This document shows positions 1 to 5,573 of a stretch of 9,005 nt of DNA, in pieces (the first letter of the stretch is position 1; every line of letters begins with the position of its first letter). The notes under the pieces are model-generated. The model saw nothing but the letters and a program-made list of their open reading frames with translations, had not been told where the DNA came from and ran no database searches. The DNA comes from Balneolales bacterium. GTDB taxonomy: Bacteria; Bacteroidota; Rhodothermia; Balneolales; Natronogracilivirgulaceae. Location of the stretch: positions 1-9,005 of the forward strand of contig SKYW01000007.1 in the NCBI GenBank assembly GCA_007127695.1, read 5' to 3'. A program made the translations under genes and the position numbers.

Positions 1-3
1 AAG

Positions 4-76
4 AGCCGAAGATCGGATTCGAACCGACGACCTACGCTTTACGAGAGCGTCGCTCTACCAACTGAGCTACTTCGGC
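4..76 (-). tRNA. tRNA-Thr (anticodon CGT)
   Basis: On the minus strand the sequence folds as a complete cloverleaf: acceptor GCCGAAG pairs with CTTCGGC, D-stem GCTC with GAGC, anticodon stem ACGCT with AGCGT, and T-stem GTCGG with CCGAT around the loop TTCGAAT. The anticodon loop CTCGTAA gives anticodon CGT (plus-strand positions 41-43), which reads the threonine codon ACG. The discriminator base is U (position 4). No CCA is encoded after it, so the tail must be added by tRNA nucleotidyltransferase. The gene is divergent from the rhomboid gene. Confidence 0.96.
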
Positions 77-178
77 TTGCTGTTCTGCCAGCGTTTCAAT
101 TCGGATACTGCGGAATGGCTTGGTGATAACCTGATTCCGAAGTATTTTCCCAAGTGATAACGATTCACTGACAGACTC

Positions 179-211
179 CAAATATACGGAGATTTCTTTT
201 TTTCTGACAAC
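179..211 (-). promoter_or_regulatory. Putative Bacteroidota-type promoter of tRNA-Thr
   Basis: Read on the minus strand, TATATTTG at 186-179 matches the Bacteroidota -7 consensus TAnnTTTG. A GTTG at 211-208, 21 bases upstream, could serve as the -33 element (consensus TTTG). This would place the transcription start near 172 and give a leader of roughly 95 bases before the tRNA. The -7 match is exact but the -33 element is imperfect, so this is a consensus-based inference. Confidence 0.38.
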
Positions 212-235
212 GCATAACTTCATCCCGGGATTTAC

Positions 236-826
236 ATGGTAGCCATCAGCCTGCTCATTCTGACCGTTCTCATTACCATGATCGCCTGGTACGTGGTCCC
301 AAAATTCCAGTACCAGGGCATGCTAAAACCCTATGAAGCCTGGCACCGGGGACGCTGGTACCAGCTGATAACATCCGGATTCCTGCACGCCGACGGCAGC
401 CACCTGCTGATCAACATGTTCGTCTTTTTCTTTTTTGGTCCGATCCTCGAGCAGGCGATAGGCAGCGTCTCGCTGCTGGTACTCTACTTTACCGCACTCG
501 TGGCCTCCAGCCTGCCCACGCTCATCCAGGAGCGCAACAATCCCCGTTATGCCAGCCTGGGCGCTTCAGGAGCGGTGGAAGCCGTACTGTTCGGGTTCAT
601 CGTGATGTTCCCGCTCGAAAATATCTACATCGTATTTATCCCGATAGGCATCCCGGCCATCGTCTTCGGAGGCCTGTTCCTGGCATACAGCTACTATGAA
701 GCACGCCGGCGCCGCGACAATGTGAACCATGTCGCCCACATTGCCGGAGCGCTCTACGGTGCGGCCTACGTACTGCTCTTTGTGCCCGGTGCCTTTTCAC
801 AGTTCATCGGCCACTTCGGCTTCTGA
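236..826 (+). CDS. Rhomboid family intramembrane serine protease
   Basis: This 196-residue, very hydrophobic protein belongs to the rhomboid family (S54), which cleaves transmembrane substrates within the membrane by a Ser-His dyad. Visible hallmarks are an HLLIN motif (H56 to N60, oxyanion-side His and Asn), GASG with the predicted nucleophile S111, and AHIAG with the predicted catalytic His168, followed by a Gly-rich last helix. About six membrane segments can be drawn (roughly 1-21, 53-72, 76-97, 107-126, 130-152, 166-188), the bacterial minimal six-helix form. An Arg-rich loop (residues 157-160) precedes the last helix. The ATG at 236 begins directly with the first hydrophobic helix, and no better upstream start is apparent. 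It stands alone between the divergent tRNA-Thr and the convergent serC. The substrate cannot be predicted from the sequence. Confidence 0.93.
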   Translation: MVAISLLILTVLITMIAWYVVPKFQYQGMLKPYEAWHRGRWYQLITSGFLHADGSHLLINMFVFFFFGPILEQAIGSVSLLVLYFTALVASSLPTLIQERNNPRYASLGASGAVEAVLFGFIVMFPLENIYIVFIPIGIPAIVFGGLFLAYSYYEARRRRDNVNHVAHIAGALYGAAYVLLFVPGAFSQFIGHFGF

Positions 827-927
827 TCTGATCCCGTTTTACCGGATATTTCGGGTCTCAATGCGCCGGAATCAGTTGCAGTCCCGCGGGTTGCTGCAGA
901 ACGCCCGGCTGGAGCGCCCGTTTACGC

Positions 928-2010
928 TCACCCGTGCTTGCGGCGGAACTCACGCATGAACGACACCAGCGCCTCCACACTCTCGCGCGGACACGCGTTG
1001 TAGATGCTCGCACGGCATCCACCCACACTGCGGTGGCCTTTCAGCCCGCTCATGCCGGCCTTCTTGGCCTCCTCGATGAAGGTCTTCTCCAGACCCTCAT
1101 CCTTCAGCCGGAAAGTCACATTCATCAGCGAACGCGATTCCTTTTCAGCCGTGCCGTAGAAGAAGTCATCCCGGGCAACTTCGTCGTACAGGATGGCCGC
1201 TTTTTCCTGGTTGAGCTTGTCCATCGCCTCCAGTCCGCCCTTGCTTTCGATCCACTCCAGCACGTAGTTGAAGATGTACACCCCGAAGACCGGCGGCGTG
1301 TTGAAGAGGGTGCCGACCTGCACCGGATAAGAGAGCATGCTCGCCACGTTCTCGGTCCGTGCCTTTGCAAGCAGCTCCTTGTGCAGGATCACGATGGTGA
1401 GTCCGGCCGGACCTGCATTCTTTTGCGCCCCGGCATACAGCACGCCGTAGCGGTTGATGTCCAACGGACGCGACAGGAAATCGGAGGATGCGTCACAAGC
1501 CAGCAGCAAGCCATCCGACGCCGGCTCCTTGCGGAACTGCGTGCCGAAAATGGTGTTGTTGGATGTGAAATGCACGTATTCGCCCTTGCCGGAGAACTTC
1601 AGTTCCTCGTCACCCGGAACCCGGCTGAAGTTGGTGTCCTCCGAAGTGAACGCCACATGCGCGTCACCGAACACCTTGGCTTCCTTGATCGCTTTTTTGG
1701 ACCAGGTACCGGTGTTGATGTAGTCGGCGGTCTTGCCATAGTTGAAATTGTAGGGGATCATGGCAAACTGAAGGCTCGCTCCGCCCTGGTAGAACAGGAT
1801 CTCGAAATCATCGGACATGCCAAGCACCCGGCTCAGCCGTTCACGCGCCTGCCGGTCCACTTCGGTGTACTCGGGTCCGCGGTGGCTCATTTCGATGAGC
1901 GAAGATCCGGTTCCCCGGTAATCAACAAGCTCTTCCCGGGCTTTTTGCAATACTTCCAGTGGCAGCACGGCCGGACCCGCACTGAAATTGTGTGCTCTCT
2001 TACTATTCAT
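928..2010 (-). CDS. serC: Phosphoserine aminotransferase
   Basis: This 360-residue protein is full length for SerC, the PLP enzyme that makes O-phospho-L-serine from 3-phosphohydroxypyruvate and glutamate. In many bacteria it also acts in pyridoxal phosphate synthesis. Family signatures are visible in order: N-terminal NFSAGPA (residues 8-14), GGASLQF (76-82, phosphate binding), W103 in TGTWS (ring stacking), D173 in CDASSDF, K197 in AGAQKNAG as the PLP Schiff-base lysine, FNTPP (236-240), and the C-terminal GHRSVGGCRASIYNA (325-339). The ATG at 2010 places the conserved start motif at the usual distance. It lies 42 bases downstream of the DUF1015 gene on the same strand and is probably co-transcribed with it. 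No serA (phosphoglycerate dehydrogenase) is present in the window. A long plus-strand reading frame across it is only a codon-usage shadow. Confidence 0.98.
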   Translation of the reverse strand: MNSKRAHNFSAGPAVLPLEVLQKAREELVDYRGTGSSLIEMSHRGPEYTEVDRQARERLSRVLGMSDDFEILFYQGGASLQFAMIPYNFNYGKTADYINTGTWSKKAIKEAKVFGDAHVAFTSEDTNFSRVPGDEELKFSGKGEYVHFTSNNTIFGTQFRKEPASDGLLLACDASSDFLSRPLDINRYGVLYAGAQKNAGPAGLTIVILHKELLAKARTENVASMLSYPVQVGTLFNTPPVFGVYIFNYVLEWIESKGGLEAMDKLNQEKAAILYDEVARDDFFYGTAEKESRSLMNVTFRLKDEGLEKTFIEEAKKAGMSGLKGHRSVGGCRASIYNACPRESVEALVSFMREFRRKHG

Positions 2011-2052
2011 GGCGTAATCGGTTTAAGGTAAATGGAATCGTGAATAATACTG

Positions 2053-3255
2053 TCAAAATGCGTGCACCAGCAGTCCGGAGCGCAACTTGGGTTCAAACCA
2101 GGTCGATTTCGGTGGCATGAGCTGATCATAGTCCGATACCGCCATCAATTCTTCGATACTGGTGGGATACATGCTGACGGCCAGCTGCGCCTTTCCGCTG
2201 TCGACCAGCCGCTCGAGCTCTTCGGTGCCGCGGATCCCGCCCACGAAACCGATGTTGGGATCCGTGCGCTGATTCTGGATGCCAAGCAGCGGCAGCAGCA
2301 GGTGCCGGTGCAGCCGGGATACATCAAGCTGCTCCACGACATCGGCAGATTCGCTTTCGGGAAGATCCATCCCGTACCAGCGTCCACCCAGATACAGGCA
2401 CACCTTGCCCGGTGTTTCCGGGACCGGATGCACATCCTCCCGCAACTCAAACGTATTTTTCAGTTGCTCCGGAAAAACCTCCGGAACAACCTTGATGATG
2501 CGGTTGTAGGCAAGGATCCGCATCTCGTTCATCGGAATGATCACGGCCGGGAAAAACTCGAACTCCTCATCACTGTTACCCCCTTCGCGCAGCTTTTCGG
2601 CCACGCGCGAGGCGCTTTTGCAGCGATGGTGCCCGTCGGCCACATACAGTTTTTCCACTTCACGGAACGCATCCACAAAAGCCCCTGGATCCTCCACTTT
2701 CCAGACACGATGGATCACGCCGTCGGTGGCGGTGAACGAGTAGACCGGATCGGATGCAGAAAGCGTCTGGTTGGTGAGCCGGGTGATGGCGCCGGAGGGT
2801 TTGTACGTGAGCATCACCGGCTCGGCATGCGCCCGCTGGGTGAGAATATGCCGGGTGCGGTCGTCCTCTTTGTCCGGCCGCGTCAGTTCATGCTTGAGGA
2901 TGCGGTTCTCGTCGTAGTCTTTTACCGAGACACAGGCGAACAGTCCTGTCTGGGTGTGCGTACCCATCTGCTGCTGGTACAGATAGAGGCCCGGTTGTTC
3001 GTCCTGGACGAGAATCCCGTTGTCCTGCATCATCTTGAGGTTGGATGCGCCCGTGTGATACACGGCGTTGGAGTACAGATCGACATCCTCCGGCAGATCG
3101 ATCTCCGGGCGGATCACGTGGAGAAAACTGTCCGGCCGGCCCTCCGCCAGGATGCGCGCTTCGTCGGTGTCAATAACATCGTAGGGTACACATGCGATCT
3201 GCTCCACAAGTTCGGGCCTGGGACGCCAGGCTTTGAAAGGATGAATATCAATCAT
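2053..3255 (-). CDS. DUF1015 family protein, possibly serine/phosphoserine metabolism
   Basis: This 400-residue soluble protein carries the recognisable DUF1015 motifs: VPYDVI (23-28), an acidic/basic block around HELTRPDKEDDRTRH (122-136), ADGHHR (206-211), and the very conserved C-terminal PPKSTWFEPKLRSG (381-394). The length is normal for the family. Its biochemical activity is not known to me. From memory, DUF1015 proteins are grouped with the ParB-like fold and are often encoded next to serC or serA in Bacteroidota and Thermotoga relatives. The ParB-like fold also contains free-serine kinases (SerK, SbnI), and the DGHHR motif resembles the D/G-x-HR signature of that fold. A role connected with serine or O-phosphoserine is therefore a reasonable inference but is unproven. 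It is the upstream member of a probable two-gene unit with serC (gap 42 bases), and its ATG at 3255 opens a divergent intergenic region. Confidence 0.9.
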   Translation of the reverse strand: MIDIHPFKAWRPRPELVEQIACVPYDVIDTDEARILAEGRPDSFLHVIRPEIDLPEDVDLYSNAVYHTGASNLKMMQDNGILVQDEQPGLYLYQQQMGTHTQTGLFACVSVKDYDENRILKHELTRPDKEDDRTRHILTQRAHAEPVMLTYKPSGAITRLTNQTLSASDPVYSFTATDGVIHRVWKVEDPGAFVDAFREVEKLYVADGHHRCKSASRVAEKLREGGNSDEEFEFFPAVIIPMNEMRILAYNRIIKVVPEVFPEQLKNTFELREDVHPVPETPGKVCLYLGGRWYGMDLPESESADVVEQLDVSRLHRHLLLPLLGIQNQRTDPNIGFVGGIRGTEELERLVDSGKAQLAVSMYPTSIEELMAVSDYDQLMPPKSTWFEPKLRSGLLVHAF

Positions 3256-3396
3256 GAGAAAAGAGGAGAAAATATTTGAAGCTTTCAGGTGTTGGCCTTA
3301 AAATACGAAATTGGCGGTCAATGTGAAGCCGGTTGATGCCGCCATCCAGTGCTTTTGAATTCCATTATTATCGATACAAAAAACAGGAATAAATAC

Positions 3397-3684
3397 ATGT
3401 CACAGAACAACGACAAGACGGTAAGCCCGGAGCAGCAGGATCAGATCCTGTTCATGATGCTCGTGCAGCAGCATCAGCAAATCGCCCAGATGGGACTCGG
3501 TGAGCAGGAAAATCCGGCTACGGGCAAGAAAGAGAAGGACCTGAAGGCCGTCAAGTATGCCATCGACACCCTGACAATGCTGGAAAAGTACACCTCCGGA
3601 AACCTGTCAAAGGAAATGTCCGGCTACCTCACCGAAACCCTCAAGTCACTGCGGCTTAAATATGTCGATGCCAATAAAGCCTGA
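3397..3684 (+). CDS. DUF1844 family protein (small hypothetical)
   Basis: This 95-residue acidic protein has no signal peptide or membrane helix. It matches the DUF1844 pattern as I remember it: an N-terminal helix with LFMMLVQQHQQIAQMGLG, then a conserved region of the form DLKAVKYAIDTLTMLEKYT, then a final helix ending LKSLRLKYVD. The function of the family is unknown. The frame could start earlier at a GTG (3349), but the extra 16 residues (rich in Ile, Asn, Lys) look like AT-rich leader. The ATG at 3397 directly before SQNND is preferred. The gene is divergent from the DUF1015-serC unit, and its 3' end overlaps the start of the NUDIX gene by 23 bases, so the two are probably translated from one mRNA. 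Confidence 0.8.
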   Translation: MSQNNDKTVSPEQQDQILFMMLVQQHQQIAQMGLGEQENPATGKKEKDLKAVKYAIDTLTMLEKYTSGNLSKEMSGYLTETLKSLRLKYVDANKA

Positions 3685-4120
3685 TGCCACTGTCGGAGAG
3701 CGCAAGCTGGTGCCGGCTGGCGGCGGGGTCATCATCAGATTGCAGGGCGACCGGCGCGAGGTGCTGCTGATACTGCGCCGGGGCCTGTGGGATCTGCCAA
3801 AGGGCAAGATTGAGGCAAACGAATCCCCCGAAGAGGGCGCCCTGCGCGAAGTGGAAGAGGAGACAGGGTGCAGTGTCCTCAGCATAACAGGACCGCTCGG
3901 AACGACAATGCATGACTATGAGGAACACGGCGAGCAGGTAACCAAAAAGACCTGGTGGTATGCCATGCAATCAGGAAGGCCGGACCTGAAGCCTCAGCTG
4001 GAGGAAGATATTGAAGCCCTGGAGTGGACGGACCTTTCCAGGGCTTCGGGAATAGTGGCTTTTGAAAATCTGAGAGAGGTTCTTCACCGACTGCAGGAAC
4101 TGCTCAAAACGCAGTCTTGA
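3662..4120 (+). CDS. NUDIX hydrolase
   Basis: This 152-residue protein is a single NUDIX domain, which hydrolyses nucleoside diphosphates linked to another moiety. The complete Nudix box GX5EX7REUXEEXGU is present: G48, E54, R62, E63, E66, E67 and G69. The metal-binding Glu residues are therefore intact. Upstream are PAGGGVII and RGLWDLPKGK, typical of small MutT/Ap4A-hydrolase-like members, but these do not fix the substrate. The ATG at 3662 lies inside the end of the DUF1844 gene in another frame. An in-frame ATG at 3668 is an alternative start, and either gives overlapping genes. It converges on tonB with only 28 bases between the stop codons, and I see no clear terminator hairpin there. 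Confidence 0.93.
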   Translation: MSMPIKPDATVGERKLVPAGGGVIIRLQGDRREVLLILRRGLWDLPKGKIEANESPEEGALREVEEETGCSVLSITGPLGTTMHDYEEHGEQVTKKTWWYAMQSGRPDLKPQLEEDIEALEWTDLSRASGIVAFENLREVLHRLQELLKTQS

Positions 4121-4148
4121 CGCACAAAGCCGTCCACTTTACAGCGGA

Positions 4149-4817
4149 TCAATTCTGCAGACGGAACATGATCGGGAGCTGGAACTGAACCCGCACGGCC
4201 CGACCGCGCTGGCGGCCGGGTGACCACTCTACCGATTCAATAGCGGCTATGGCTGCTTCGTCACATCCACCGCCGATTCCACGTACGACTACGGGATCGC
4301 GAACCTGGCCATTTTCGTCCACGATGAACTGAATGATGACCCGTCCTTCGATTCCGGCCCTGCGGGCGGCATCCGGATAGCGGATGTTGTTGTAAATGGC
4401 TGCCATTCCTCCGGCAGGCTCGGGCATGTCCTCAACAACCTGGAAGATTTCAGGCTCTTCCTCTTCCTCTTCGATATCAGGCGGAGGGGGCGGAGGCAGG
4501 TCAAGCGGTGCATCGAGGTCCAGGTCCGTGTCCAGATCGAAGAACATATCCTCGACGATTTCATCATCCGGAACCGGCTCCGGCTGAGGTGGACGGGGCG
4601 GGGGCGGAGGAGTAAGCTCCTGTTCGGTCTGAATGATTTCCTCCATTTCGATGATCTCCTGCTCCATCTCTACAATATCAAAATCGCCGCCAAAATTCAG
4701 GTTCATCTTGAAGACAAGGATGAAAGCGAGCAAGGTCAGGATCAACCCGACCTGGATATTGATGATGTAAACATTGCGAAGATCAGCTGCCGGTTTTTTT
4801 CTTTCTAATACAGACAT
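4149..4817 (-). CDS. tonB: TonB family energy transducer
   Basis: This 222-residue protein has the TonB layout: a short cytoplasmic N-terminus, one membrane anchor (about residues 17-37), a periplasmic linker with two proline clusters (about 70-82 and 108-113), and a C-terminal TonB domain (about 136-222). The C-terminal domain includes IRYPDAARRAGIEGRV, FIVDENGQV and a GGGCDEAA segment. TonB couples the proton gradient, through ExbB/ExbD, to outer-membrane receptors. The linker is strikingly acidic: an MEQEIIEMEEII segment, a DLDTDLDLD segment and a run of six Glu. The frame is open to an earlier ATG at 4877, but that adds a segment ahead of the basic SVLERKK start typical of the family, so the ATG at 4817 was chosen. 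No exbB, exbD or receptor gene is in the window. Confidence 0.92.
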   Translation of the reverse strand: MSVLERKKPAADLRNVYIINIQVGLILTLLAFILVFKMNLNFGGDFDIVEMEQEIIEMEEIIQTEQELTPPPPPRPPQPEPVPDDEIVEDMFFDLDTDLDLDAPLDLPPPPPPDIEEEEEEPEIFQVVEDMPEPAGGMAAIYNNIRYPDAARRAGIEGRVIIQFIVDENGQVRDPVVVRGIGGGCDEAAIAAIESVEWSPGRQRGRAVRVQFQLPIMFRLQN

Positions 4818-4842
4818 ATTAGCTTTTGCTGTGTAGCGTATA

Positions 4843-4871
4843 TTTTTTGCAAGATAAAATAAAAGCAAAAA
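4843..4871. promoter_or_regulatory. Inverted repeat upstream of tonB
   Basis: TTTTTGC (4844-4850) and GCAAAAA (4865-4871) form a 7-base inverted repeat with a 14-base AT-rich spacer, 27 to 54 bases upstream of the tonB start codon. It could be an operator or part of the leader RNA. AT-rich DNA produces such repeats easily, and no known operator is recognised. Confidence 0.2.
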
Positions 4872-4969
4872 GTGCATCTAATGCAAATGGCCTGCTTCCT
4901 GAACCTTGCTCTTAATTCCTGTATTTAAATTAACTAATCAAGGTGAAATTTTATTTTCCCCTTTTTATG

Positions 4970-5064
4970 TGTTTACATCAATTTCGATTCATATGGTCAG
5001 AATGATCTCACATGACAGGGTGCAATCATGCTTATTTGTGTCAGCCTGAGGCTGTCATGTTCGT
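4970..5064. repeat. 95-bp direct repeat, copy 1
   Basis: This segment is identical, base for base, to 5090-5184. It contains an inverted repeat, ACATGACAG (5010-5018) with CTGTCATGT (5052-5060), and nested in its right part a small hairpin, CAGCC-TGA-GGCTG (5042-5054). It lies in the non-coding stretch between tonB and the vanZ-like gene. With the following 25 bases (5065-5089) it makes a 120-base period. The hairpin-rich, non-coding nature suggests an interspersed REP-like or MITE-like element duplicated in tandem. The family is not identified. Confidence 0.93.
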
Positions 5065-5089
5065 AGCACTTCGTGACCTTCGGTTCATC
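5065..5089. other. 25-bp spacer between repeat copies
   Basis: This 25-base spacer separates the two repeat copies and completes the 120-base period. It contains two tiny hairpin-forming words, CACTTCGTG and ACCTTCGGT. It is not repeated after copy 2, where vanZ coding sequence begins instead. The array is therefore one full unit plus a partial second unit. Confidence 0.7.
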
Positions 5090-5184
5090 TGTTTACATCA
5101 ATTTCGATTCATATGGTCAGAATGATCTCACATGACAGGGTGCAATCATGCTTATTTGTGTCAGCCTGAGGCTGTCATGTTCGT
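5090..5184. repeat. 95-bp direct repeat, copy 2 (overlaps the vanZ-like 3' end)
   Basis: This copy is perfectly identical to 4970-5064. Its internal inverted repeat arms are at 5130-5138 and 5172-5180, and the small hairpin is at 5162-5174. Identity stops at 5184, inside the reading frame of the vanZ-like gene. The last two codons (Arg, Thr) and the TGA stop (5177-5175) of that gene lie within the repeat. Perfect identity of non-coding DNA implies a recent duplication or ongoing gene conversion. Confidence 0.93.
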
Positions 5185-5573
5185 TTCAGATAATTTCGCA
5201 CGGGATGAAGTACCAGGAAAGCAGTAAAACATCCCAGCGAGTTTGCCGCGATATCCCCCCAGCTCGCTGCTCTTCCCAAGGGCATAAGATATTGCAGTCC
5301 TTCAATGGCGGCCCCGAAGAGAATGCCGGCGATCATCAGCAGGAAAAGGTTGATGTTCACTTTTCCCCTGTAAACGATCATGTACAGACCGAGAAAAAAA
5401 GTCCATCCCCCAAACATTCCGAAATGTCCGATTTTGTCGTAGGAAAAAAGCCGGGTGCTCGGCAGGGCGTCGCCGGGGAGCAACGTGAGCAGCAGCATCA
5501 ATACCGTCCAGATGAGTAATACAGGTGGTATGGCAGACCGGATGATCCGATTGCGCGTAAGAATGTCAGTCAT
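5175..5573 (-). CDS. VanZ-like family membrane protein
   Basis: This 132-residue protein has four predicted membrane helices (about 13-32, 50-68, 74-92, 108-124). It shows the VanZ-like signatures DKIGH (46-50), EGLQ (91-94), and R101 with SWGDIAANSLG (104-114). The family is named after the teicoplanin-resistance protein VanZ, but most members in ordinary genomes are small membrane proteins of unknown function. Nothing here indicates glycopeptide resistance. Its ATG overlaps the TGA of the upstream NAD(P)HX repair gene as ATGA, so the two are probably translationally coupled. Its last two codons and stop are contributed by the 95-bp repeat. The length is normal for the family, so the junction has not visibly truncated a conserved part. 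Confidence 0.88.
   Translation of the reverse strand: MTDILTRNRIIRSAIPPVLLIWTVLMLLLTLLPGDALPSTRLFSYDKIGHFGMFGGWTFFLGLYMIVYRGKVNINLFLLMIAGILFGAAIEGLQYLMPLGRAASWGDIAANSLGCFTAFLVLHPVRNYLKRT

Noticed and set aside
32..223. 63-codon minus-strand frame reading into tRNA-Thr
   Set aside because: It overlaps most of the tRNA gene and its promoter region, and the translation shows no family resemblance.
877..898. Inverted repeat TGCAG/CTGCA around CCCGCGGG between rhomboid and serC genes, as a bidirectional terminator
   Set aside because: The stem is only 5 bp, the inner palindrome cannot fold well inside it, and no T-run follows on either strand.
934..2031. 365-codon plus-strand open frame across serC
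   Set aside because: It is in exact codon register with serC on the other strand. In that register stops appear only where the sense gene uses TTA, CTA or TCA, which are rare in this codon usage. The translation resembles no protein and has a shadow-like composition.
2062..3279. 405-codon plus-strand open frame across the DUF1015 gene
   Set aside because: It has the same codon-register relation as the serC shadow, and the minus-strand frame has clear DUF1015 motifs. Comparable shadows lie opposite nnr (6326-6805) and proS (7211-8119, 8228-8866), all in register.
4396..4587. Ser/Gly-rich plus-strand frame
   Set aside because: It is the complement of the Pro/Glu/Asp-rich TonB linker, so the Ser/Gly repeats are an artefact of that composition.
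4970..5184. CRISPR array
   Set aside because: There are only two repeats, each 95 bases and far longer than CRISPR repeats, with one 25-base spacer and no cas genes.
5148..5519. 123-codon plus-strand frame beginning in the repeat
   Set aside because: It lies opposite the vanZ-like gene, which has clear family motifs and membrane helices. The plus-strand product is low-complexity and unrecognisable.
5175..5573. Glycopeptide resistance gene (VanZ)
   Set aside because: Only the generic VanZ-like domain is present. No other van genes are nearby, and the neighbours are housekeeping genes.
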